Assembly: GCA_030642225.1 (NCBI GenBank)
Contig: DAOWOC010000072.1
Span: forward strand, 1 to 6,225
From: Deltaproteobacteria bacterium
GTDB taxonomy: Bacteria; Desulfobacterota; DAOWOC01
Direction: 5' to 3'
DNA: 6,225 bases
Shown: positions 1 to 6,225 of the stretch, piece after piece
Numbering within the stretch: position 1 is the stretch's first letter
Layout: each line of letters opens with the position of its first letter
Program-made: the position numbers and the translations under genes
Notes under the pieces: generated by a model
The model's database searches: none
The model's input: the letters and a program-made list of their open reading frames with translations, nothing else
What the model was told of the DNA's origin: nothing

Positions 1-1891
1 GATCCTTATATAGCTCCTCTGGGCTGCCAGAGCCACTGTATTTTGTAATGCCGAGTTTTTTAAACTTTGGGGTCAGCCTGTTTTCTATAAGTGAATTAGC
101 GATAAGACTACCCATGCCGTTTATAATATTGTGATCTTCAACAGTAAGAATAATGCCTGTTTGGGCGGCGTTTACAACAGCGTTATGGTCAAGCGGTTTT
201 AATGATCCCATATTTAACACACCAATATCTCGTTGATATTTATCTTTAAGAATTGCTGTTGCCTCAATTGTTTTTAATACCATATTTCCATCTGCAATTA
301 TTGTTCCTTCAGTGCCGATAGATATCCAGTCAGCCTTGCCTGGTATAAATTCATATTTTTCATTAAAAAATGGTGCTCCGTCTTTGTCTAAGATTGGAAG
401 CATCTTTGATCTCCCCATCCCCACAAATACATTACCATGAAGTGCTGCTATTTTTCTTATTATACGGTCTGTCTGGTTTGGATCAGCAGGGATGAAAACA
501 GAAAAATTCAGGATTCCTGTGCCAAGACCAACATAGTCTATACATTGATGAGTAGGTCCATCTTCACCAACATCAACCCCACAATGTGTTGCAACGACCT
601 TGAGATTTGTCCGGTTAATATCATTTAGCCTGAGTTGATTAAAAACTTCATCTATTGCAAAGGCGCCAAATGTGCTGAAAAATGATATAAAGCCATCATT
701 GCTTATGGCGCCGGCGAATGAAGCAGCATGGTGTTCCTGAATCCCTGTTTCAAAAAAGGCATGCGGTGAAATTTTGTGGAATCCATTCATTTTTACAGAG
801 CCTTCAAGGTCACAGGAAACACCTATGATTTTTGGTTTATCATCTTTATTGTTGAGTTCTGCCATATCTGCAAGTGCATTGCCATAAGCGGAACGACAAT
901 CTGTTTTTTGATCATTGCCGTAGACCCTTGGGACGCCGGGATTGATCAAAGGGGCAGGGGATACAGGGCATTCCTGATGCATTGTGATTTTGTGGTCTTT
1001 ACGTTTTGTATCCCATACTTTTATATCTTCTTTAATATCAAGTTCTGAAAATACCTTGTCAGCCATCTCATAAGTAAGTGGTGAACCATGAAATTTTGCC
1101 TGGTTTTCCATAAATGAAACGCCTTTCCCCATTATTGTGTCAGCAATAATGACTGTCGGCCTGTTTGGATATTCAACGTTTTTATTTATAACATCATCAA
1201 ATATTTGATAGATGGAATTAAAATCATGTCCGTTTTTAATCCTTATAACATTCCATCCGGATGCCTTATATATTTCGCTGACATGAATTGGCATAATATC
1301 ATCAGTGGGGCCGCTGATCTGTAATCTGTTACGATCAACAATCCCTATAAGATTATCAAGTTTGTATTTAACAGCAAATCTCTGAGCCTCGGATATCTGG
1401 CCTTTTTGTTGTTCACCGTCCCCCATCATTACAAAGGTGCGTGCATTTATATTCTTGAGTTTTTGTGCTAAAGCCATGCCGCATCCAACTGATAAGCCCT
1501 GCCCCAGATTTCCTGTATTCCATTCTACCCCTGGCACGCATTTTTCAACATGACCGGTAAAGATTGAGCCTGCTCTCCTGAATTCCAATAAAAAATTTTC
1601 ATAATCAACATACCCGAATCTCGAAAGAACAGCATATACAGCCGGGCTGACATGTCCCATACTCATAACCACCCTGTCACGGTCTTTTAACCCTGGATTT
1701 GCAGAATCATGCGTTATCATTGAATAAAGTGTTAAGAGCAGATGAAGTGATGAAAGTGACCCCCCCGGGTGACCGGATTTTGATAATGTTGTGCTGAGTA
1801 TAATATCGCGAACAGACTCTTTCCACATTGAATTAAGCGTATTAATATTATCAGTAGAGAGAATTTTTATACCTTTTTTAAGCTGAAACAT
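1..1891 (-). CDS. tkt: Transketolase, C-terminal end cut by window edge
   Basis: Thiamine-diphosphate enzyme that transfers two-carbon ketol units between sugar phosphates in the non-oxidative pentose phosphate pathway; cytoplasmic and dimeric in known members. I translated 630 codons from the ATG at 1891 without a stop. Seen in order: SGHPGG (residues 39-44), GH at 79-80, TGH at 112-114 and NTGNLGQG at 125-132; the ThDP/Mg motif GDG (157-159) ending at DRN (186-188); FHGSPL (267-272). The second, pyrimidine-binding domain has GIQEHH (383-388) with catalytic Glu386, then TH (435-436), GEDGPTHQ (442-449) and the phosphate-site Arg494. The sequence ends in GSGSPEELYKD, typical of the last few dozen residues, so perhaps 5-20 residues are missing. 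Full length near 640 would be slightly shorter than the E. coli enzyme (663). The start is supported by AAAGGA at 1901-1906, nine bases upstream. Odd: Lys163 sits where most transketolases have Glu in the GDG...EG motif. Single-chain, not a split transketolase. Confidence 0.95.
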   Translation of the reverse strand, partial: MFQLKKGIKILSTDNINTLNSMWKESVRDIILSTTLSKSGHPGGSLSSLHLLLTLYSMITHDSANPGLKDRDRVVMSMGHVSPAVYAVLSRFGYVDYENFLLEFRRAGSIFTGHVEKCVPGVEWNTGNLGQGLSVGCGMALAQKLKNINARTFVMMGDGEQQKGQISEAQRFAVKYKLDNLIGIVDRNRLQISGPTDDIMPIHVSEIYKASGWNVIRIKNGHDFNSIYQIFDDVINKNVEYPNRPTVIIADTIMGKGVSFMENQAKFHGSPLTYEMADKVFSELDIKEDIKVWDTKRKDHKITMHQECPVSPAPLINPGVPRVYGNDQKTDCRSAYGNALADMAELNNKDDKPKIIGVSCDLEGSVKMNGFHKISPHAFFETGIQEHHAASFAGAISNDGFISFFSTFGAFAIDEVFNQLRLNDINRTNLKVVATHCGVDVGEDGPTHQCIDYVGLGTGILNFSVFIPADPNQTDRIIRKIAALHGNVFVGMGRSKMLPILDKDGAPFFNEKYEFIPGKADWISIGTEGTIIADGNMVLKTIEATAILKDKYQRDIGVLNMGSLKPLDHNAVVNAAQTGIILTVEDHNIINGMGSLIANSLIENRLTPKFKKLGITKYSGSGSPEELYKD

Positions 1892-1900
1892 AATTTGTTG

Positions 1901-1906
1901 TCCTTT
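1901..1906 (-). promoter_or_regulatory. Ribosome binding site of tkt
   Basis: AAAGGA on the minus strand, nine bases before the ATG at 1891. It fixes the transketolase start; no in-frame ATG with a better site lies upstream. Confidence 0.6.
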
Positions 1907-1917
1907 TAGTTTGAAAA

Positions 1918-1923
1918 ATAATA
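1918..1923 (-). promoter_or_regulatory. Possible -10 element for tkt
   Basis: TATTAT on the minus strand matches the sigma-70 -10 consensus in five of six bases and would place a transcript start about 20 bases before the tkt ATG. No good -35 hexamer is found at 16-18 bp; that place is covered by the inverted repeat at 1937-1959. In such AT-rich DNA a single -10 match is weak evidence. Confidence 0.25.
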
Positions 1924-1936
1924 AATCATTAAACAG

Positions 1937-1959
1937 TTTAAAACATGATCTGTTTTAAA
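1937..1959. repeat. Perfect inverted repeat, 9-bp arms, before tkt
   Basis: TTTAAAACA (1937-1945), five-base spacer, TGTTTTAAA (1951-1959). The arms are exact reverse complements. It lies in the 95-bp gap between the GDT1-family gene and tkt, 46-68 bases before the tkt start. It is not a standard terminator: the stem is nearly all A/T and no clean T-run follows it on the minus strand (the sequence after it begins CTGTTTAATG). It overlaps the place where a -35 box would sit for the TATTAT at 1918-1923, so an operator is possible; an mRNA hairpin is the alternative. Confidence 0.5.
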
Positions 1960-1986
1960 AAAATAACATATTGATTATTATAGATT

Positions 1987-2259
1987 TTATGCTATGTCAA
2001 ATAGTATCCACACACCGATTATTATAAATATAATACCTGATATAATGTTAATATAATATTTGGGAATATGCTGGTTAATCATAACACCTAATGATACAGC
2101 GAGCAGGCTTGAAACAATAAGGGCAAGTGTGGCACCGAGAATGACCGGGAGAAATTTTTCATTTTTACTTGCAATAGACATTGTCGCTAATTGGGTTTTA
2201 TCGCCAAGTTCAGCAAGAAAAATAAGCCCGAAAGTAGTAAGAAAAGTTTTTAAAAACAT
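1987..2259 (-). CDS. Half-size GDT1/TMEM165 (UPF0016) family membrane protein
   Basis: Small integral membrane protein of the GDT1/TMEM165 family, whose characterised members transport Mn2+ (and Ca2+ or H+) across membranes; bacterial members are linked to Mn2+ export. The family signature E-x-G-D-K-T is present as ELGDKTQ at residues 17-23, at the end of the first hydrophobic segment (about 5-17). Two further hydrophobic segments follow, about 38-60 and 67-88. Usual bacterial members are near 190 residues with two copies of the motif in inverted repeats; this 90-residue protein has one copy, so it should act as a homodimer or with a second half-size partner, none of which is seen here. The start is firm: AAGGAGG at 2268-2274 lies eight bases upstream. 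It follows the tRNA terminator by 41 bp and precedes tkt by 95 bp. The exact ion is inferred from the family, not from this sequence. Confidence 0.85.
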   Translation of the reverse strand: MFLKTFLTTFGLIFLAELGDKTQLATMSIASKNEKFLPVILGATLALIVSSLLAVSLGVMINQHIPKYYINIISGIIFIIIGVWILFDIA

Positions 2260-2267
2260 TTTTAAGG

Positions 2268-2274
2268 CCTCCTT
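2268..2274 (-). promoter_or_regulatory. Strong ribosome binding site of the GDT1-family gene
   Basis: AAGGAGG, a near-perfect Shine-Dalgarno sequence, eight bases before the ATG at 2259. It is the strongest such site in the window and implies efficient translation of a small membrane protein. No yybP-ykoY-type (Mn2+) riboswitch can fit in the 41 bases between the terminator and this gene. Confidence 0.75.
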
Positions 2275-2300
2275 ATTATTTTAAATAAGCATAATATGAT

Positions 2301-2336
2301 AAAAAAAGGGAGCGGCCTTTTGAGATTGCCGTTCCC
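2301..2336 (-). terminator. Rho-independent terminator after tRNA-Arg
   Basis: On the minus strand GGGAACGGC (2336-2328) pairs with GCCGCTCCC (2316-2308) around an 11-base loop, with one A-C mismatch, and is followed at once by seven T (2307-2301). The G-U and A-U pairs outside could lengthen the stem. It ends the tRNA transcript, and also that of ppdK if the two are co-transcribed, because no GC-rich hairpin separates ppdK from the tRNA. The mismatch could permit some read-through into the GDT1-family gene 41 bp further on. Confidence 0.8.
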
Positions 2337-2343
2337 CTGTCCC

Positions 2344-2420
2344 TGGTGCGCGATGCGGGATTTGAACCCACGACCTTTGGTTCCGGAGACCAACACTCTA
2401 TCCAGCTGAGCTAATCGCGC
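2344..2420 (-). tRNA. tRNA-Arg (anticodon CCG)
   Basis: A 77-base cloverleaf with encoded CCA. The acceptor stem GCGCGAT/ATCGCGC has seven perfect pairs. The D arm reads GCTC...GAGT, with an A in the D loop that suits arginine identity. The anticodon stem TTGGT/ACCAA encloses loop CTCCGGA, giving anticodon CCG for CGG codons. The T arm is GTGGG-TTCGAAT-CCCGC. The discriminator base is A and the 3' CCA is genomic (2346-2344). It begins 24 bp after the ppdK stop, with only an AT-rich stretch between, and is followed by an intrinsic terminator. I see no convincing promoter of its own, so either it is processed from a ppdK transcript or its promoter lies within the 3' end of ppdK. Confidence 0.97.
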
Positions 2421-2444
2421 TAAAATATTTTTAATATTATTTTT

Positions 2445-5177
2445 TTAATCCTTCAGGTTTGCCTGGGCCGCCGATAGAATCGCTATGGGTATCCTGAAAG
2501 CGGAACATGAAACATAATTTAAGCCAATCCTGTGACAAAATTCTACGGAAGAAGGTTCCCCGCCATGTTCTCCACAAATACCTATTGATAAATCAGGTTT
2601 GATTGAGCGGCCTTTTTCAACAGCAGTTTTTATTAAAAAACCAACACCTTCCTGATCAAGCTTTTCAAATGGATCGTTTTCCCATATTGATTCATCTATA
2701 TATGCTTCTAAGAATTTTGCGGAATCATCCCTGCTTATGCCATAGACTGTTTGAGTCAGATCGTTTGTGCCAAAGGAAAAGAAATCAGCTTCCCTGGCGA
2801 CATGGTCGGCTGTTAAAGCGCATCTTGGAACTTCAATCATTGTGCCTATCTTATAATCAATACTTATATCCAGACGTTCCATTACCTCTTTTGCAACATT
2901 TTGTATTACGGCTTTTTGATTTTTTAGCTCATTTACATCCCCAACTAATGGAATCATAATCTCGGGCATGACTTTTTTGCCTTCTTTGGCAATTTCACAC
3001 GCAGCCTCTATAATAGCTCTGGCCTGCATTTTTGTTATCTCAGGGAATACAATGCCAAGACGGCATCCCCTGTGTCCTAACATGGGATTTGTTTCATGAA
3101 GAAAAGATATCTTGGTTTTTATAGTATCAACAGATACACCTAACTCCCTTGCTACAATCTCAATATCCTTGTTATTTTGTGGCAGAAATTCATGCAACGG
3201 TGGGTCCAGTGTTCTTATAGTGACTGGTTTGCCGTCCATTACACTGAAAATACCCTTAAAATCTTCTTTCTGCATTGGAAGAAGTTTTGCCAGCGCCTTT
3301 TCCTTTCCTTCAATATTGTCCGCAAGGATCATCTCACGAACAGAATTTATCCTGTCACCTTCAAAAAACATATGTTCGGTACGGCATAATCCAACACCTT
3401 CACTTCCTAATTTAATAGCCTCAAGACATTGTTGCGGTGTATCAGCGTTAGTATGGATATGGAGTCGTCTGTGCTCATTAGCCCATTTTATTAATTTACT
3501 ATAATCCTGATACAATGGTGAATCTTCAGGTTTCAGGCTGCCTTCAATCAGGACCCTTATGATCTGGGATGGCTGGGTATCTATTTTACCGGCTATCACC
3601 TCACCAGTGGTACCATCAAGTGTTATCCAGTCACCTTCCTTGATAATGGTATCTCCGACCTTCATTTGCCTTGCCTTGTAGTTAATTTCCAATGCCCCGC
3701 ATCCTGCCACACATACCTTACCCATCTGCCTGGCAACCAGAGCAGCATGTGATGTCATGCCACCTCTTGCAGTAAGAATACCTGAAGCCGCATTCATGCC
3801 TTTAATGTCTTCCGGTGATGTCTCAATCCTGACGAGAATTACGCTTTGAACCCTGGTAGCCCATTCCTCTGCATCAGGCGCATTAAATACAACCTGTCCT
3901 GTTGCCGCCCCAGGCCCTGCATTAAGTCCTTTTGTAAGCAATTTTCCTGCGTCTATTGCCTCCTGCTTTTTTATATAATCAAAAGTAGGCCTTAAAAATT
4001 GATTAAGTTGAGCAGGCTCAATCCTTAAAATAGCTTCTTTGGTGTCTATAAGGCCTTCATTTACCATATCCACAGCTATTTTAAGGGCAGCAAAGGCCGT
4101 GCGTTTACCCGACCTTGTCTGTAACATGAAAAGTTTGTTTTTCTGTATGGTAAATTCCATGTCCTGCATATCGCTATAATTTGTCTCAAGTATATTTCTT
4201 ATTTTTTCAAGCTCTTTATAGCTTTCAGGCATGGCTTTTTCCAGAGTAACCTGGTCATCCCTTGTTTTTTGCGTTTTATTAATAGGTTGTGGTGTTCTTG
4301 TGCCGGCGACAACATCTTCGCCCTGGGCATTTATAAGATATTCGCCGTAAAGAAAGTTTTCACCATTGGCCGGGTTTCTTGTAAATGCAACCCCTGTAGC
4401 GCAGTCATCACCCATATTGCCAAATACCATACTCTGGATATTTACGGCAGTACCCATGTCATCAGGTATGCTATTAAGTTTGCGGTAAGCGTTTGCCCTT
4501 TCATTATCCCATGAGCCAAATACTGCTCCGATTGCTCCCCAGAGCTGTTCCATTGGATCTTCAGGGAAATCGATATTAAGCCTGTCCTTAATCTTTTTTT
4601 TAAATTCTGCAACGAGTTCCTTTAGGTCATCGCTTTGTAATTCATTGTCCTTGGCCACCCCTTTTTCAGCCTTTTTTTTCTCAAGTATTTCCTCAAATGG
4701 ATCAATATCATCCTTACCCTCAGCCTTTACATCAAGAACCACATCTCCATACATTGAGACAAAACGGCGGTAGCAGTCATAAGCAAAACGTGCATTGCCC
4801 GTTATTGAAATAAAACCTTTTATTGTCTCATCATTAAGACCCAGATTAAGAACCGTGTCCATCATGCCAGGCATACTGATGGCTGCGCCTGAACGTACAG
4901 AGACAAGAAGAGGGTTTTTTGCGTTACCAAATTTTGCGCCCATCTCATCTTCTAATTTTAAGAGATTTTTGTTTACCTGATTATTTAATTCTTTGGGATA
5001 AAAATGATTATTGTCATTAAAATATGAACAGACATCAGTAGAGATAGTAAAACCAGGGGGTACAGGAAGCCCCATTTGTGCCATCTTGCATAAACCTGCG
5101 CCTTTCCCACCTAATAATGCCTTATTGTCGCCGTCGCCGTCCTGGAAATGGAATACGTAAGTTTTTTCTGACATCAT
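2445..5177 (-). CDS. ppdK: Pyruvate, phosphate dikinase
   Basis: Cytoplasmic enzyme that reversibly converts pyruvate, ATP and phosphate to phosphoenolpyruvate, AMP and PPi; in anaerobes it serves gluconeogenesis or PPi-linked glycolysis. All three domains are present. N-terminal ATP-grasp: GGKGAGL at 23-29 (Lys25), SVRSGA with Arg95, and MEFTI...LQTRSGKRTA near residues 340-365. Central phosphohistidine domain: GGMTSH at 472-477, with His477 the phosphorylated residue. C-terminal PEP/pyruvate barrel: GLCRTEHMFF, GHRGCRLG, FSFGTNDLTQT, and GICGEHGG with the catalytic Cys868, ending in the usual SAAQA. At 910 residues it is slightly longer than the Clostridium symbiosum enzyme (874); the extra length is in a charged helical stretch around residues 150-200 and in the linker before the barrel. 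The start is either 5177 or the adjacent ATG at 5174; GGGG of the ribosome site (AAGGGG) lies 4 or 7 bases upstream respectively, slightly favouring 5174. tRNA-Arg follows after 24 bp. Confidence 0.98.
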   Translation of the reverse strand: MMSEKTYVFHFQDGDGDNKALLGGKGAGLCKMAQMGLPVPPGFTISTDVCSYFNDNNHFYPKELNNQVNKNLLKLEDEMGAKFGNAKNPLLVSVRSGAAISMPGMMDTVLNLGLNDETIKGFISITGNARFAYDCYRRFVSMYGDVVLDVKAEGKDDIDPFEEILEKKKAEKGVAKDNELQSDDLKELVAEFKKKIKDRLNIDFPEDPMEQLWGAIGAVFGSWDNERANAYRKLNSIPDDMGTAVNIQSMVFGNMGDDCATGVAFTRNPANGENFLYGEYLINAQGEDVVAGTRTPQPINKTQKTRDDQVTLEKAMPESYKELEKIRNILETNYSDMQDMEFTIQKNKLFMLQTRSGKRTAFAALKIAVDMVNEGLIDTKEAILRIEPAQLNQFLRPTFDYIKKQEAIDAGKLLTKGLNAGPGAATGQVVFNAPDAEEWATRVQSVILVRIETSPEDIKGMNAASGILTARGGMTSHAALVARQMGKVCVAGCGALEINYKARQMKVGDTIIKEGDWITLDGTTGEVIAGKIDTQPSQIIRVLIEGSLKPEDSPLYQDYSKLIKWANEHRRLHIHTNADTPQQCLEAIKLGSEGVGLCRTEHMFFEGDRINSVREMILADNIEGKEKALAKLLPMQKEDFKGIFSVMDGKPVTIRTLDPPLHEFLPQNNKDIEIVARELGVSVDTIKTKISFLHETNPMLGHRGCRLGIVFPEITKMQARAIIEAACEIAKEGKKVMPEIMIPLVGDVNELKNQKAVIQNVAKEVMERLDISIDYKIGTMIEVPRCALTADHVAREADFFSFGTNDLTQTVYGISRDDSAKFLEAYIDESIWENDPFEKLDQEGVGFLIKTAVEKGRSIKPDLSIGICGEHGGEPSSVEFCHRIGLNYVSCSAFRIPIAILSAAQANLKD

Positions 5178-5364
5178 TTATCCCCTTATTTTTATCCTTA
5201 AAGTATTTGTATGATTTTTTATTAATCAAAAATTATTTAAAATATGAGTCAATCTATGGCAAAAATATTGTCAAGGTCAAATATTTTTTTATTTTTATAT
5301 TTAAAAATGGATTTTTATGTCTATTTTTCAATCAAAATTTTATTAAAATAGTAAAAAATAATTT
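5178..5364. other. Very AT-rich spacer between the unknown gene and ppdK
   Basis: 187 bp, dominated by A and T runs, with no coding potential that I can support. It holds the candidate ppdK promoter, three GTCAA (minus strand TTGAC) copies starting at 5248, 5270 and 5276, and the ppdK ribosome site. No GC-rich terminator hairpin is seen after the upstream gene; only AT-only palindromes such as the one around 5338-5350 occur, so how that transcript ends is unclear. Confidence 0.6.
5251..5280 (-). promoter_or_regulatory. Candidate sigma-70 promoter of ppdK
   Basis: On the minus strand TTGACC (5280-5275) is a 5/6 match to the -35 consensus and TAGATT (5256-5251) a 4/6 match to the -10, separated by 18 bp. 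This would give a leader of roughly 65-70 bases before ppdK. A second TTGACA (5274-5269) directly follows the first but has no good -10 at the right distance. The setting, a 187-bp non-coding gap upstream of ppdK, fits a promoter. The match is by eye only. Confidence 0.4.
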
Positions 5365-5967
5365 TCAGGCTGTATGCTCCAGTATCCTATCCCTGTTTTT
5401 GGGTGTACCAAAAAAACAAATATCAAGCAGAATAGCCTGAAATAAATCCCTGAATGTAAACGGTTTATAAACCCCGCTAATGATTGGTATTGAATCTTCT
5501 TCAGGATTTGATGATTCCTGCCAGATGGTAAAATCCTCTTTGAATTCTATCGGAAGATCTGCAATTTGTGGTACTGTACAATAATTTAAAGGAATATTTT
5601 CATCCCCGTTTTTGGGGATTCCTATCCATTCAGGCTCAATGTTTAACATGTATTGTCCATTTTCCATATATTCAATTTCACAATTCCAGCGAAGTAAGGT
5701 ATGGGAAAGCGGTGGTTCTATGGGCTGAGGGGCAAGTTCCAGCTCATTGATAAAATCTTTGATATTTTCAATGCCCATTGCACACGCAAACTTTTCCGGA
5801 TGGCGCTGTACCTTTTCCAGTATATGTCTTATTGTAATTCCTTTTTCAATCGTTATAGTTTGGTATATACGCTGATTATTTACAATATCACCGGCGCAGA
5901 TTTTTTCAGGGGGGCATACCTCATGAGCTAATATAGTGCCGTCTTTTTTTATACTCAATACTGCCAT
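5365..5967 (-). CDS. Hypothetical protein, 200 residues, family not recognised
   Basis: I do not recognise this protein. It is a complete reading frame with an ATG at 5967 and GGAGAT about seven bases upstream, ending in TGA. There is no signal peptide and no convincing membrane segment, so it is probably cytoplasmic. Visible points: cysteines at 18 and 24 (CPPEKIC), a segment around 40-60 rich in charged and helical residues (ILEKVQRHPEKF), a proline-rich stretch near 79-86 (PQPIEPPL), a W-containing mid-section likely to be beta-strand, and a C-terminal amphipathic helix ending FFGTPKNRDRILEHTA (185-200). The two close cysteines are too few for a confident metal site. It is the same strand as ppdK and 187 bp upstream, with a likely promoter between, so it probably has its own transcript. 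Codon and base usage resemble the neighbours. It is very likely a real gene because of its length, ribosome site and lack of a better frame; function is unknown. Confidence 0.75.
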   Translation of the reverse strand: MAVLSIKKDGTILAHEVCPPEKICAGDIVNNQRIYQTITIEKGITIRHILEKVQRHPEKFACAMGIENIKDFINELELAPQPIEPPLSHTLLRWNCEIEYMENGQYMLNIEPEWIGIPKNGDENIPLNYCTVPQIADLPIEFKEDFTIWQESSNPEEDSIPIISGVYKPFTFRDLFQAILLDICFFGTPKNRDRILEHTA

Positions 5968-6225
5968 TTCTTATCTCCGCTATAATTTTTGATAGAACAA
6001 GTTATCTTATAAAAGGTTAAATGTACCGTAAATTTTTTATTTCATGATAACATTTTTCCCCTGTTTTAACAAGATTCCAAGCAGGTTGCAGAAACTCTCT
6101 TTAAAGAGCATGAAAAATTTATAAAGGGTTTTTAGCGCCGTTAATCTATTATTAAAAGGTTTCTAAAAGGATACATCGGAAAATCCATGCATTAAAGCAA
6201 AATTGCTAAACATTTTAGCCAGCCC
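5968..6225. other. Non-coding AT-rich region upstream of the unknown gene
   Basis: 258 bp at the right edge with no supported gene on either strand. It probably carries the promoter of the 200-residue protein gene: on the minus strand TATAAG (6011-6006) is a fair -10, with only a weak TTTACG (6032-6027) at a short 15-bp spacing. It also contains a 12-bp perfect palindrome CTCTTTAAAGAG (6097-6108), a six-base-arm inverted repeat GCTAAA/TTTAGC (6205-6219) and an overlapping AGCAA/TTGCT pair (6196-6207). None of these looks like a terminator or a known regulatory RNA. Confidence 0.5.

Noticed and set aside
437..1048. Plus-strand frames of 63 and 90 codons inside the transketolase region
   Set aside because: Antisense to conserved transketolase sequence, including the GIQEHH and GEDGPTHQ motifs.
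2060..2284. Plus-strand reading frame opposite the GDT1-family gene
   Set aside because: Antisense shadow; the minus-strand frame has the family motif, membrane segments and a near-perfect ribosome site.
2260..2345. A Mn2+-sensing (yybP-ykoY) riboswitch before the GDT1-family gene
   Set aside because: Only 41 bases lie between the terminator and the start, and the hairpin there is a plain tRNA terminator with none of the conserved riboswitch loops.
2421..2444. AATATT...AATATT hairpin between ppdK and the tRNA as a terminator
   Set aside because: The stem is only A-T pairs and each arm is itself palindromic, so it is expected by chance and would be unstable.
2603..5440. Several plus-strand reading frames of 61-130 codons across ppdK and its upstream spacer
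   Set aside because: All are antisense to a full-length, motif-complete PpdK, or run off it into AT-rich spacer, and their translations resemble no protein.
5365..5445. CAGGCT...AGCCTG inverted repeat at the 3' end of the unknown gene, as a possible terminator
   Set aside because: Six-base arms separated by more than 60 bases, inside coding sequence; too long a loop to be a terminator.
5568..5931. Plus-strand frames of 60 and 76 codons opposite the unknown gene
   Set aside because: The minus-strand frame is far longer and has a proper ribosome site; the plus frames show no such support.
6163..6225. Open minus-strand frame at the right edge (20 codons then TAG) that could be the 3' end of another gene
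   Set aside because: A frame this short is open by chance often, it has no recognisable sequence, and the other frames stop quickly. Sequence beyond the edge is needed to tell.

Overview
The window looks like ordinary chromosome from a low-GC (by eye somewhat under 40% G+C) Gram-negative-type anaerobe. A deltaproteobacterial (Desulfobacterota-like) source would fit the gene content and protein style, but this is inference; no taxonomic marker is decisive. Every supported gene lies on the minus strand, so transcription runs from high to low coordinates. I see no mobile element, CRISPR array, phage gene or defence module, and no clear sign of a new multi-gene system.

Layout in transcription order (right to left). 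6225-5968 is an AT-rich non-coding stretch that probably carries the promoter of the next gene. 5967-5365 encodes a 200-residue soluble protein I do not recognise. 5364-5178 is a very AT-rich spacer with a likely promoter and three TTGAC repeats. 5177-2445 encodes a complete pyruvate, phosphate dikinase (PpdK). Only 24 bp later comes tRNA-Arg(CCG) (2420-2344), followed by a Rho-independent terminator (2336-2301). Next is a 90-residue half-size GDT1/UPF0016 membrane protein (2259-1987). Last, after a 95-bp gap holding a perfect 9-bp inverted repeat, is a transketolase (1891 to the left edge) that lacks only its extreme C-terminus.

Together the two large genes are central carbon enzymes. PpdK interconverts pyruvate and phosphoenolpyruvate, feeding gluconeogenesis or PPi/ATP-economical glycolysis. 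Transketolase links the resulting sugar phosphates to the non-oxidative pentose phosphate pathway. Both are Mg2+-dependent, and GDT1-family proteins move divalent cations (Mn2+/Ca2+), but proximity alone is weak evidence for a link. The terminator after the tRNA suggests at least two transcription units: ppdK-tRNA, and GDT1-tkt (perhaps fed by read-through or an internal promoter).

The points most worth a second look are the unidentified 200-residue protein, the solitary half-size GDT1 protein, the inverted repeat before tkt, the TTGAC cluster before ppdK, and a lysine in transketolase where a conserved dimer-interface glutamate is usual.
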